From positions 1 through 16,646 of the forward strand of contig CAZTII010000040.1 in the NCBI GenBank assembly GCA_964613305.1: a DNA stretch of 16,646 bases. The letters run 5' to 3'. Made by a program: the position numbers and the translations under genes. Source of the stretch: CAZTII01 sp964613305. GTDB taxonomy: Bacteria > Bacillota_I > Bacilli_A > Erysipelotrichales > Erysipelotrichaceae. Positions within the stretch are counted from its first letter, which is position 1. Every line of letters begins with the position of its first letter. This document shows, one piece after another, positions 7,335 through 14,634 of the stretch. The notes beneath the pieces were generated by a model that ran no database searches, was not told the DNA's origin, and saw only the letters and a list, made by a program, of their open reading frames with translations.

Positions 7335-8369
7335 CTATTCAAAACGGTTGAACGTTTTCAAGAAACGAACATCGTTAATGTAAAAATTTCTAATATCGTC
7401 AATTCCATATTTCAACATCGCAACACGTTCAAGACCAATACCAAATGCAAAACCAGTATACTTACTACTATCAATACCAGCCATTTCAAGAACATTAGGA
7501 TGAACCATACCAGCCCCTAAAATCTCAATCCAGCCCGTTTGTTTACAAACTGAACAACCTTTTCCACCACAAAGATGGCATGTAACATCTACTTCTACTG
7601 AAGGTTCGGTAAACTGGAAATATGAAGGTCTAAAACGAATTTCACGATCATCCCCAAACATCTTACGCGCCATAAAAGTAAGTGTTCCTTTTAAATCTTG
7701 TAAGGTAATGTTTGAAGCAACGACAAGACCTTCCGCTTGCATAAATTGATGAGAATGTGTCGCATCATCATCATCACGGCGATACACTTTACCAGGACAA
7801 ATCACTTTAATTGGTAAATTAGAACCACTTTCTTCAAGAACACGCGTTTGAATCGCCGTAGTATGCGTTCTAAGTAGTTGTGCTGCATCAATATAAAATG
7901 TATCTTGCATATCACGTGCAGGATGATCTTGAGGAATATTGGCACGCTCGAAATTGTACAAATCAAGTTCAACCTCAGGTCCTTCCGCAACCTCATAACC
8001 CATACCAATAAATAAATCTTCAATTTCATAGCTAATACGAGTCAAAGGATGTAAATTACCTAACACCGGTTTAAACCCTGGTAAAGTGATATCAATTTTT
8101 TCCGTTAGTAATTTTTTCTCTAATGCCACAACTTCTAATTGCTTCACTTTGTTTTCTAAAGCAGCTGTAATACGTTGTTTACAAACATTCACTTCTTGAC
8201 CAAACAATGGTTTTTCTTCAGCACTACACTCTTTCATAAGAGCCATCAACGAAGCAACTGTTCCCTTTTTCCCTAAAGCATTAATACGAATCGTTGATAA
8301 ACCTTCTAAACTTGTACATTCTTCAATTAATTGAAGTGTTTCGACTTCTACTTTTTTTACTTGTTCCAT
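7335..8369 (-). CDS. pheS: phenylalanyl-tRNA synthetase alpha subunit
   Basis: This is a 344-residue class II synthetase alpha chain. It has an N-terminal coiled-coil region (about 1-85), the catalytic core beginning HPLTRISYEIEDLFIGMGYEV, motif 2 FRPSYFQFTEPSVEVDV and motif 3 GFAFGIGLERVAMLKYGI. A four-Cys segment CHLCGGKGCSVCKQTGWIEI lies between motifs 2 and 3, as in many bacterial PheS. I start it at the ATG at 8369, with AAAGGA 6 nt upstream. The in-frame ATG at 8387 lies next to the leader terminator and has no ribosome binding site. The 11-nt gap to pheT and the T-box upstream make a two-gene amino-acid-controlled operon. Confidence 0.97.
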   Translation of the reverse strand: MEQVKKVEVETLQLIEECTSLEGLSTIRINALGKKGTVASLMALMKECSAEEKPLFGQEVNVCKQRITAALENKVKQLEVVALEKKLLTEKIDITLPGFKPVLGNLHPLTRISYEIEDLFIGMGYEVAEGPEVELDLYNFERANIPQDHPARDMQDTFYIDAAQLLRTHTTAIQTRVLEESGSNLPIKVICPGKVYRRDDDDATHSHQFMQAEGLVVASNITLQDLKGTLTFMARKMFGDDREIRFRPSYFQFTEPSVEVDVTCHLCGGKGCSVCKQTGWIEILGAGMVHPNVLEMAGIDSSKYTGFAFGIGLERVAMLKYGIDDIRNFYINDVRFLKTFNRFE

Positions 8370-8388
8370 ACGTTTTCCTTTCAACATA

Positions 8389-8601
8389 CAAAAAAATCGT
8401 CCATACAGGAACGATTATATCGCGGTACCATCCTGATTTATTCTTTCGAATACACCTTCATTACGTTAACGAGTTTCCCCGGAGAGTATTAATCCCACTA
8501 TAAAGATGAATTCATAAGGCAATTTGCGTGATTCTCAGCACTCTCACGTCTCTGTACAAATTGTAACTTATTACTACTTCTTTAGTACGCTTTATATTTA
8601 C
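8389..8601 (-). promoter_or_regulatory. phenylalanine T-box leader of pheST
   Basis: The minus strand carries a T-box riboswitch that should sense uncharged tRNA-Phe. The T-box itself is AGGATGGTACCGCG at 8421-8434. The specifier loop reads ATGAA-TTC-ATC, with the Phe codon TTC at 8508-8510 followed by A. The leader ends in the terminator at 8390-8416, which competes with the antiterminator containing the T-box. Stem I spans about 8480-8585 but I did not fold it fully. The 5' boundary is inferred from a putative extended -10 element. Confidence 0.9.
8390..8416 (-). terminator. T-box attenuator terminator
   Basis: On the minus strand AATCGTTC pairs with GGACGATT (8 bp including one G-U) around a 6-nt loop and is followed by seven T (8390-8396). 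Its 5' arm overlaps the region just after the T-box, as expected for a terminator/antiterminator switch. Confidence 0.88.
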
Positions 8602-8607
8602 CAAGCT

Positions 8608-8616
8608 ATTTTAACA
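8608..8616 (-). promoter_or_regulatory. putative extended -10 of the pheST promoter
   Basis: The minus strand reads TGTTAAAAT here, a TGn extended -10, between the tRNA-Thr terminator and the T-box leader. A weak -35 (TAGAAC) lies 17 bp upstream. Transcription would start near 8601. Confidence 0.45.
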
Positions 8617-8644
8617 TAAACAATCCGTTTGTTCTAGTAAATTT

Positions 8645-8666
8645 AAAAAAAACGCATTATGCGTTT
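8645..8666 (-). terminator. terminator of tRNA-Thr
   Basis: On the minus strand AAACGCA and TGCGTTT form a 7-bp stem with a TAA loop, followed by a run of eight T. It lies 11 nt after the encoded CCA of the tRNA. Confidence 0.85.
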
Positions 8667-8677
8667 CATTGTTATCA

Positions 8678-8751
8678 TGGTGCCGCCACCCAGAATTGAA
8701 CTGAGAACTGATCCTTACCATGGATCTGTTTTACCTTTGAACTATGGCGGC
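8678..8751 (-). tRNA. tRNA-Thr (anticodon GGT)
   Basis: The minus strand gives a 74-nt cloverleaf with encoded CCA (8678-8680). The acceptor stem GCCGCCA/TGGCGGC is perfectly paired. The anticodon stem GATCC/GGATC encloses ATGGTAA, giving anticodon GGT (8717-8719) for ACC/ACT codons. The T arm is CTCAG-TTCAATT-CTGGG, with one G-U pair. The gene has its own promoter and terminator and is a monocistronic unit. Confidence 0.93.
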
Positions 8752-8760
8752 TTGATTTAT

Positions 8761-8789
8761 ATAATATCAAACGATACGTATAAAATCAA
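8761..8789 (-). promoter_or_regulatory. promoter of tRNA-Thr
   Basis: On the minus strand TTGATT (8784-8789) and TATTAT (8761-8766) are 17 bp apart. The predicted start is about 8754, just before the mature tRNA 5' end at 8751. Confidence 0.7.
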
Positions 8790-8870
8790 GACTACCTAAT
8801 CTACTTTAACGTATAAACATCGTAACATAAGAAGATTAAATGATTATTTAGGAGAAATCCATACTACTTA

Positions 8871-8879
8871 TGTTATAAT
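8871..8879 (+). promoter_or_regulatory. extended -10 promoter of the DUF898 gene
   Basis: The plus strand reads TGTTATAAT: a perfect TATAAT at 8874-8879 with a TGn extension and no clear -35. It lies 22 nt before the DUF898 start codon, which leaves a very short leader. Confidence 0.6.
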
Positions 8880-8900
8880 TTTAGCAAGAAGGAGGATTTT

Positions 8901-9206
8901 ATGAACAATTCATATTTTGATGGTGGCTTATTATAACTTGTTTTCTACCGCATCTTAGGAAGTATTATCACTGTTATAACCCTAGGAATTTGTTTTCCTT
9001 GGGCTTATACTATGATTTATGATTGGGAAATTAAACATACTGTGATTGATGGACGAAGACTAATGTTCACAGGCACAGCTATTGGTTTGTTTACTAATTG
9101 GATAAAATGGCTATTGCTTACCTTTATCACACTTGGTATCTATGGTTTCTGGGTAAGCATTGCTCTACAAAAGTGGAAAACAAAACATACTCACTTTGCT
9201 ATCTAA
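8901..9206 (+). pseudogene. DUF898 family small membrane protein, interrupted by an in-frame TAA
   Basis: An ATG at 8901 with a strong AAGGAGG site opens a frame reading MNNSYFDGGLL, then TAA at 8934-8936. The same frame continues without another stop to TAA at 9204-9206: LVFYRILGSIITVITLGICFPWAY, then KHTVIDGRRLMFTGTAIGLF and a second hydrophobic segment WLLLTFITLGIYGFWVSIAL. With the stop read through it would be a 101-residue two-helix membrane protein of the DUF898 type. Relatives I recall have Gln after FDGGLL, so one C-to-T change (CAA to TAA) explains the break. Promoter, ribosome binding site and terminator remain intact, suggesting recent loss or a sequencing error. An ATG at 9012 could start only the second half and lacks a clear ribosome binding site. 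Confidence 0.82.
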
Positions 9207-9781
9207 CCGTTTAAAACGGTTTTTTTATTTAAAGCCTTCAATTTTTGATATACAAACGATAATGGTAGTCCCATAATACTATAAAAATCCCCGTGAATTT
9301 CTTTAATGAATTTACCACCTATACCTTGAATTCCATACGACCCAGCTTTATCCATCGGTTCATTACTAGCGATGTAATCATCAATTTCTTCATCACTCAT
9401 ATAATTAAACACAACATCACTTGACATCGCTTCTACAATGATTTCATCACAACTCATAATACAAACACCAGTAATCACTTGATGTGTTGTATTCGATAAT
9501 AATCTAAGCATTTTTTTCGCATCATCACTGTCCTTCGGTTTTCCAAGTCGTTTCCCGTCCAAACAAACAATGGTATCAGCCGCAAGTACAACACAATCAC
9601 GATGACGATTAAAAATAGTGCTCGCTTTTAACTGGGCAATGCGTTTAATTTCCGACACAACATCTTTTTCATCATCCATCACTTCATCAATATCCGCTAC
9701 TTCGACTACAAATGGATAACCTAACAATGCACATAACTCTTTTCTACGTGGCGATTGACTCGCTAAAATATATGGTTTCAT
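9203..9781 (-). CDS. maf: Maf/YhdE-type nucleoside triphosphate pyrophosphatase
   Basis: This 192-residue Maf-family protein hydrolyses dTTP/UTP or modified nucleotides to the monophosphate, a housecleaning and division-linked role known for the family. It begins with ILASQSPRRKELCALLGYPF, has AADTIVCLDGKRLGKPKDSDDAKKMLRLLS with the conserved catalytic Asp and lysines, and HQVITGVCI. I chose ATG 9781 since MKPYILASQSPRR is the family's normal N-terminus and CGAGGT lies upstream; an in-frame ATG at 9832 would add 17 unrelated residues that lie in the promoter region. Its last codons overlap the convergent DUF898 stop by 4 nt and contain that gene's terminator. Confidence 0.93.
   Translation of the reverse strand: MKPYILASQSPRRKELCALLGYPFVVEVADIDEVMDDEKDVVSEIKRIAQLKASTIFNRHRDCVVLAADTIVCLDGKRLGKPKDSDDAKKMLRLLSNTTHQVITGVCIMSCDEIIVEAMSSDVVFNYMSDEEIDDYIASNEPMDKAGSYGIQGIGGKFIKEIHGDFYSIMGLPLSFVYQKLKALNKKTVLNG
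9205..9226 (+). terminator. terminator of the DUF898 gene, inside maf coding sequence
   Basis: AACCGTT and AACGGTT pair with a 3-nt loop, followed by a T run at 9220-9226. The hairpin starts in the DUF898 stop codon and is at the same time the last codons of maf on the opposite strand. It has no T run in the maf direction. Confidence 0.75.
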
Positions 9782-9798
9782 CACAATACCTCGATATA

Positions 9799-9828
9799 AT
9801 TGTACATCACTTGTACAACAATAAACAA
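9799..9828 (-). promoter_or_regulatory. putative maf promoter containing an inverted repeat
   Basis: On the minus strand TTGTTT (9823-9828) and TACAAT (9799-9804) are 18 bp apart. A 7-bp inverted repeat TTGTACA-N5-TGTACAA (9800-9818) covers the -10 and spacer and could be an operator or a chance palindrome. Confidence 0.4.
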
Positions 9829-9861
9829 TCATCTTTTTATCATTTAATTTACAAGTTAATG

Positions 9862-9870
9862 TGATATACT
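9862..9870 (+). promoter_or_regulatory. extended -10 promoter of the nucleotidyltransferase gene
   Basis: The plus strand reads TGATATACT, a TATACT -10 with a TGn extension and a weak -35, located 23 nt before the start codon. It is divergent from the maf promoter. Confidence 0.5.
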
Positions 9871-9893
9871 ACTAGTAATAGAAGGAGAAAAAA

Positions 9894-10799
9894 ATGAAAA
9901 AACCAGTTTTAGTAATATTAGCCGCTGGAATGGGAAGTCGTTATGGTGGTCTTAAACAAATTGATACTGTAGGTAGCAATGGAGAATCAATTATCGATTT
10001 TACAATTTACGATGCAAAAGAAGCAGGTTTTGAAAAAGTAGTGTTAATCATTAGAAAAGAACACGAAGAAGCCTTTAAAAACTGTTTAACAGATAAAGTA
10101 TCAAAACACATGGAAGTTGAATTCGCTTATCAAGAAATGAGTGATGTACCTTCACACATTCACATTCCAGAAGGACGTGAAAAACCATTAGGAACAACCC
10201 ATGCATTACTTGCGGCAAGAAATCTAGACGCGCCATTTATGATTTGTAATGCCGATGATTTCTATGGAAAAGATGCCTTTAAAGTAATGTATAATTTCTT
10301 AACAAGTGACGTTGCAGACAATCATTATGCAATGGTCGGATACAAATGCAACAACACATTAACTGATAGTGGAACAGTGACACGTGGCGTATGCGAAAAT
10401 GAAAATGGTTATTTAACTAAAATAACTGAAATTCAAAAAATTGCACGAAATGAAAATCACAAACCGATTTATGAAGATAATGGTGTTTGGAAAGACTTAG
10501 ATGAAAATACACTTGTATCGATGAATTTCTGGGGCTTTACACCAGCAATCTTCGAGCAAAGCCAAGAAATCTTTAATCAATTCATCGAAAAAGGAATCAT
10601 TGATAATCCAATGAAATGTGAACATGTAATTCCTACCGCTGTTGGTGATTTAGTAGCTCAAGGAAAAGCACAAGTTAAAATGCTAAGCAGTAAAGATGAA
10701 TGGTTTGGTGTAACATATCGTGAAGATAAACCAATGGTTGTTGAAAAAATTCAACGATACAAAGATTTAGGAATATATCCATTTAATTTATGGCAATAA
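9894..10799 (+). CDS. sugar nucleotidyltransferase-like protein
   Basis: This 301-residue protein has an N-terminal NTP-transferase Rossmann domain. The nucleotide-binding signature is LVILAAGMGSRYGGLKQ (6-22), KPLGTTHALLAARN at 97-110 binds the base/sugar side in this fold, and NADDFYG (119-125) carries the metal-binding Asp. Such enzymes join a sugar phosphate to an NTP to give a nucleotide sugar. It resembles a Firmicute family with the GSRYGGLKQ signature rather than classical GalU or RmlA, and the sugar is unknown. It has AGAAGGAG before the ATG, its own promoter and a terminator, so it is monocistronic. No lipid, capsule or teichoic-acid partner is adjacent to help assign it. Confidence 0.83.
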   Translation: MKKPVLVILAAGMGSRYGGLKQIDTVGSNGESIIDFTIYDAKEAGFEKVVLIIRKEHEEAFKNCLTDKVSKHMEVEFAYQEMSDVPSHIHIPEGREKPLGTTHALLAARNLDAPFMICNADDFYGKDAFKVMYNFLTSDVADNHYAMVGYKCNNTLTDSGTVTRGVCENENGYLTKITEIQKIARNENHKPIYEDNGVWKDLDENTLVSMNFWGFTPAIFEQSQEIFNQFIEKGIIDNPMKCEHVIPTAVGDLVAQGKAQVKMLSSKDEWFGVTYREDKPMVVEKIQRYKDLGIYPFNLWQ

Positions 10800-10822
10800 A
10801 AAAGAAGAATTTCTTCTTTTTT
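10798..10822. terminator. bidirectional terminator between the nucleotidyltransferase gene and dus
   Basis: AAAAAAGAAGAA faces TTCTTCTTTTTT with almost no loop, giving a long A/T-rich stem with T runs on both strands. It lies between two convergent stop codons and serves both. Confidence 0.8.
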
Positions 10823-11797
10823 TTAGTTATTTTCTAAAAACAATAAATACTCATCCAAAATAATCTTTAAATCGTTGATAGTATTGATTGTATTCATTTT
10901 ATTTTTCACTGGAGCACTAAACGGTAATCCTTGAATATACCATGATGCTAAACCACGCATTTGTTTAATCGCGATATACTCTCCCTGTAAACTACTTAAT
11001 TGACTGGCATGAAGTAATGCCATATTCGCTCTTTCTCTAGGAGTTGGTGTAGTAAATGGTTCATTATTTAATACTGACACAATTTCTTGAATTAAGAAAG
11101 GATTGCCAATACTAGCCCTACCAATCATAATTGCGTCACATCCAGTTTCTGATAGCATGCGCAACGCATCACTACTACTTCGAACATCACCATTACCAAT
11201 AACCGGAATACTCACCGCATCTTTAACCTTCTTAATCATACTCCAATCCGCTTCACCCATATACAATTGTCCACGTGTTCTACCATGAACCGCAATCGCC
11301 TTAACACCAACTTTTTCTAAAGAAGTTGCTAAAGAGACACAATTCATCGTATCTTTTGTCCAACCAGTACGCATTTTAACCGTCACTGGTTTTTTAACTG
11401 CCTTAACAATCGCTTCAACCATCTTCACCGCATGTTCTTCTTCACACATTAAATAAGATCCTGCCTTAGCTTTAATAACCTTTGGCACAGGACAACCCAT
11501 ATTAATATCAATAATATCACAGTTAGTATGTTGATCTAAATACATCGCACTAGAAACCATCGTATCAATATCATAACCAAATAATTGAAGAGTTAGTGGA
11601 TGTTCTTTTTCACCTACTTCACACATTTCAATTGTTTTTTTACTATTAAACGCAATCGCTTTATCACTCACCATTTCACTATATACAAGCCCTGCATTCA
11701 TCGTAAAACAGATTTCACGAAAAGCAATATTACTCACTCCAGCCATCGGTGCAATGACAACTTTGTTTTTTATCGCAACATCGCCTATAAACCACAT
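10823..11797 (-). CDS. dus: tRNA-dihydrouridine synthase (DusB-type)
   Basis: This 324-residue FMN enzyme reduces uridines in the tRNA D-loop using NADPH. The FMN-binding start is VVIAPMAGVSN (13-23), the catalytic Cys102 lies in NMGCPVPKV, followed by KAGSYLM, VKMRTGW (Lys141), HGRTRGQLY (His171) and IGNGDVRSS. The C-terminal helical tRNA-binding domain is present, and the length matches DusB. The ATG at 11797 lies 13 nt inside the end of hslO and gives the normal N-terminus with IGDVAIKNKVV. The ribosome binding site is weak (AAGAAG), which fits translational coupling. It is the last gene of the tilS-hpt-ftsH-hslO-dus cluster. Confidence 0.95.
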   Translation of the reverse strand: MWFIGDVAIKNKVVIAPMAGVSNIAFREICFTMNAGLVYSEMVSDKAIAFNSKKTIEMCEVGEKEHPLTLQLFGYDIDTMVSSAMYLDQHTNCDIIDINMGCPVPKVIKAKAGSYLMCEEEHAVKMVEAIVKAVKKPVTVKMRTGWTKDTMNCVSLATSLEKVGVKAIAVHGRTRGQLYMGEADWSMIKKVKDAVSIPVIGNGDVRSSSDALRMLSETGCDAIMIGRASIGNPFLIQEIVSVLNNEPFTTPTPRERANMALLHASQLSSLQGEYIAIKQMRGLASWYIQGLPFSAPVKNKMNTINTINDLKIILDEYLLFLENN

Positions 11798-12666
11798 GAC
11801 TTCTTAAACTCAACAATACTTTCTAAATCTGATTTACTAAAAGAAACTTCATTTTTACAAAACTGACACGTAATATCACATTTACCATCATCATTGATCA
11901 TTTCATACAAATCACTCATTGGCAGTGTCGTTAAAGCAGCCTTAAAGCGATCACGACTACAATCACATTTCCATTGAACGCTACGTTTTTCTAATATCGT
12001 CGCATCAGAAAAATACAGTTGAACAATTTCTTCACATGTTAACCCTTCATTCAGTGAAGTACTTATCGGTTTTATTACTTTCAAGATATTTTCAACAAAA
12101 ACAATATCTTCCTCTGTATGATTTGGTAATAATTGAATGATAAGTCCACCTGATGCCAGAATACTATAATCAACATCCACCAAAACTCCAACTGAAACAA
12201 CCGAAGGAGTTTGTTCAGAAGTCATAAAATAATACGCAAAATCATCGCCAATCTCACCACTTTGAAGTTCAACAACACCACTAAAATCATGTTTCATTCC
12301 CATAATTTTAGTAACTTTTAATGTACCATTACCAACACCATAGCCAACCGCCAACTTACCGTTGTCATACTTTTCATACACTTCATGGTTACCAACAAAA
12401 CCCTTTACATCGCCATTCGCCTTCGCTTCAACAAAAATTGTTCCAATTGGACCATCACCCTTAATTTCCGAAATAATTTTACTATCACTATCTTTTAACA
12501 TCGCCGCCATCATACATGTAGCACTTAACGTTCTACCCAATGCTGCCGCAGAAGTAGGATACAAATCATGATACTTCACTGCTTGATTCATAATATCCGT
12601 CGTTTTCACCGCATAAATTCGTATTGTTTGTTCGTTATTCAACCCTATAATTAAGTTATCAGACAT
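11785..12666 (-). CDS. hslO: redox-regulated chaperone Hsp33
   Basis: This 293-residue protein is full length for Hsp33, a cytoplasmic holdase activated by disulfide formation under oxidative stress. The C-terminal redox/zinc switch is complete: Cys234-x-Cys236 in WKCDCSRDRF and Cys267-x-x-Cys270 in CQFC. GDGPIGTIFVEA and VGYGVGNGTLKVTK are typical of the N-terminal domain. I chose ATG 12666, with GGGAG 6 nt upstream and MSDNLIIGL; a longer reading to 12696 would begin inside the terminator hairpin. It overlaps dus by 13 nt and follows ftsH, but a terminator separates it from ftsH. Confidence 0.95.
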   Translation of the reverse strand: MSDNLIIGLNNEQTIRIYAVKTTDIMNQAVKYHDLYPTSAAALGRTLSATCMMAAMLKDSDSKIISEIKGDGPIGTIFVEAKANGDVKGFVGNHEVYEKYDNGKLAVGYGVGNGTLKVTKIMGMKHDFSGVVELQSGEIGDDFAYYFMTSEQTPSVVSVGVLVDVDYSILASGGLIIQLLPNHTEEDIVFVENILKVIKPISTSLNEGLTCEEIVQLYFSDATILEKRSVQWKCDCSRDRFKAALTTLPMSDLYEMINDDGKCDITCQFCKNEVSFSKSDLESIVEFKKSCGL

Positions 12667-12684
12667 ACATTTCTCCCTTTTCTT

Positions 12685-12711
12685 TAAAAAACTCATAGAT
12701 ATCTATGAGTT
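12685..12711 (-). terminator. terminator or attenuator between ftsH and hslO
   Basis: AACTCATAGATATCTATGAGTT (12690-12711) is a perfect 22-nt palindrome giving a 9-bp stem and ATAT loop. On the minus strand it is followed by TTTTTT. It begins in the ftsH stop codon and ends about 10 nt before the hslO Shine-Dalgarno. Confidence 0.8.
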
Positions 12712-14620
12712 AGATTTGAGGCGTTTTTTCCGGAATGTCTTCTTCCTCAACAGAAGGTTGTACATCCACCGGCATTTTTTCATGTTCAGCAACCTTAGCT
12801 ACAAATGTCCCTTGAATAACTTCTTCAATTTGTTCTGCAGTAAGCGTTTCATTTTCAATAAGAGCCTTCGCAATTTTTTCTAATTGTTCACGATGTTCTA
12901 AAATAATTCTACGAGCTTCTGAGTGACAAGTATCAATAATTTTACGAACTTCTTGATCGATTTCAAAAGCGATTTGTCCAGAAACATTCGTAGGAGAATT
13001 ATAATCTCTACCCAAGAACACATTTTCACTACCACTATCATATTTCACTGGACCAAGTTCACTCATACCATAAATAGTAACCATATCACGAGCAATTTGC
13101 GTTGCACGCTTAATATCATCACTAGCACCAACGGTAATATCATCAAAGAAAATTTCTTCTGCCGTTCTACCACCCATAAACGAAGTAATTGAACTCATTA
13201 AATCTTTCTTCGTATACATAAATTTTTCATCTTTTTCTGTCATCAAGTTATAACCACCAGCTTGACCACGAGGAATGATAGTAACCTTTTGAACAACAGT
13301 CGCATCATCCAAATATAAACCGATAATCGCATGTCCAGCTTCATGATAAGCAACAATTTCTTTACTCTTATCATCATATTTACGCGATTTTTTCGCTGGA
13401 CCCATCATAACACGGTCAATCGCTTCATCCAATTGTTCCATATGAATTTCCGCTAAATTTTCACGAACAGCCAAAATAGCAGCTTCATTCAATACGTTTT
13501 CCAAGTCAGCACCACTAAAACCAGGTGTTCTTTTCGCTAAAGCTTCCAAATCAATTTCTTTCGCTAAAAATTTATTTCTAGCATGTACTTCCAAAATAGC
13601 TTTACGACCACGACGATCAGGAAGAGAAACCGTAATTTGACGGTCAAAACGACCTGGACGAAGTAAAGCAGGGTCCAAAACATCAGGACGGTTAGTAGCC
13701 GCAATAATAACGATACCAGCATTATCGGTAATACCATCCATCTCCACAAGTAATTGGTTCAATGTTTGTTCACGTTCATCATGACCGCCACCAAAACCAG
13801 CACCACGTTGACGACCAACCGCATCAATTTCATCAATAAATATCATACATGGAGCCGTCTTTTTCGCATCCTTAAACATATCACGAACACGACTTGCACC
13901 AACACCGACAAACATTTCCACAAAATCACTACCAGAAATTGAGTAGAATGGTACATCAGCCTCACCCGCTACCGCTTTCGCTAATAACGTTTTACCAGTA
14001 CCAGGAGGACCAACTAACAGTATTCCTTTTGGTATACGAGCACCCATTTTTGAAAATCTCTTAGGATTTTTTAGATACTCGATCAATTCTTCCATTTCTG
14101 CTTTTTCTTCTTCGCATCCTTCAACATCAGAGAAACGCACCTTGATGTCACTCTCAAGACGAGCTTTTGATTTGCCAAACTCAAAGGCGTTATTATTGCC
14201 ACCTGCGTTGTTCATCCTAGTTAAAAGATATAATACAAATCCCCCCATTAAGATATAGGGCACAACCTGCATGATAACATCCCAAAAGACATTAGTCTCA
14301 TAGGCATTGACGATGGTTACAGTAGTATAAGATGCTAGTATTTCCACCAGTTCATTGTTAGATTTTTCAGTGTTTGGTATTACTGTTTTGAAATTTATCT
14401 CTTGTTTATCAGCATCAAGATAAACACCCTCAACATCCAACACCACATTACTTACAGTAATTTTAGCTGAAACAACCTTCTTGTCTTGAACGACTTTGTT
14501 AAACTCGTTATAAGAAAGCTTTTGAACCAATGCCGTATTTGTCATTGAAAAAATACTATAAATAGCAATCATGACGATAATATATGGCAATATATTAGCT
14601 AAAGCATTTCTATTTCTCAC
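12710..14620 (-). CDS. ftsH: ATP-dependent zinc metalloprotease FtsH
   Basis: This 636-residue membrane AAA+ protease degrades misfolded membrane and regulatory proteins. It has a first transmembrane helix (about 8-27), an external domain, a second helix (about 112-135), Walker A GPPGTGKT (204-211), Walker B FIDEID (261-266), the second region of homology RPDVLDPALLRPGRFDR (311-327) and the zinc site HEAGH (426-430). The C-terminal tail is acidic and Pro-rich. It starts at GTG 14620, with AAAGGAG 9 nt upstream overlapping the hpt stop; no ATG fits the N-terminus better. It lies between hpt and hslO as in many Firmicutes. Confidence 0.98.
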   Translation of the reverse strand: MRNRNALANILPYIIVMIAIYSIFSMTNTALVQKLSYNEFNKVVQDKKVVSAKITVSNVVLDVEGVYLDADKQEINFKTVIPNTEKSNNELVEILASYTTVTIVNAYETNVFWDVIMQVVPYILMGGFVLYLLTRMNNAGGNNNAFEFGKSKARLESDIKVRFSDVEGCEEEKAEMEELIEYLKNPKRFSKMGARIPKGILLVGPPGTGKTLLAKAVAGEADVPFYSISGSDFVEMFVGVGASRVRDMFKDAKKTAPCMIFIDEIDAVGRQRGAGFGGGHDEREQTLNQLLVEMDGITDNAGIVIIAATNRPDVLDPALLRPGRFDRQITVSLPDRRGRKAILEVHARNKFLAKEIDLEALAKRTPGFSGADLENVLNEAAILAVRENLAEIHMEQLDEAIDRVMMGPAKKSRKYDDKSKEIVAYHEAGHAIIGLYLDDATVVQKVTIIPRGQAGGYNLMTEKDEKFMYTKKDLMSSITSFMGGRTAEEIFFDDITVGASDDIKRATQIARDMVTIYGMSELGPVKYDSGSENVFLGRDYNSPTNVSGQIAFEIDQEVRKIIDTCHSEARRIILEHREQLEKIAKALIENETLTAEQIEEVIQGTFVAKVAEHEKMPVDVQPSVEEEDIPEKTPQI

Positions 14621-14634
14621 TAATTTTCACTCCT

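Noticed and set aside
8294..8503. Plus-strand coding frame over the pheS start and T-box
   Set aside because: It is antisense to a clear riboswitch and to pheS and matches no family.
9012..9206. Independent small membrane protein starting at 9012
   Set aside because: It is the second half of the DUF898 frame, has no convincing ribosome binding site, and the upstream half with a strong site is in the same frame.
8901..9206. Reassignment of TAA or TGA as a sense codon
   Set aside because: All other genes use TAA, TAG and TGA as normal ends and TGG for Trp, and the internal TAA occurs in only one gene.
13564..13942. Small frames antisense to or overlapping ftsH
   Set aside because: They lie entirely within conserved AAA+ coding sequence in other frames and are shadows of ftsH.
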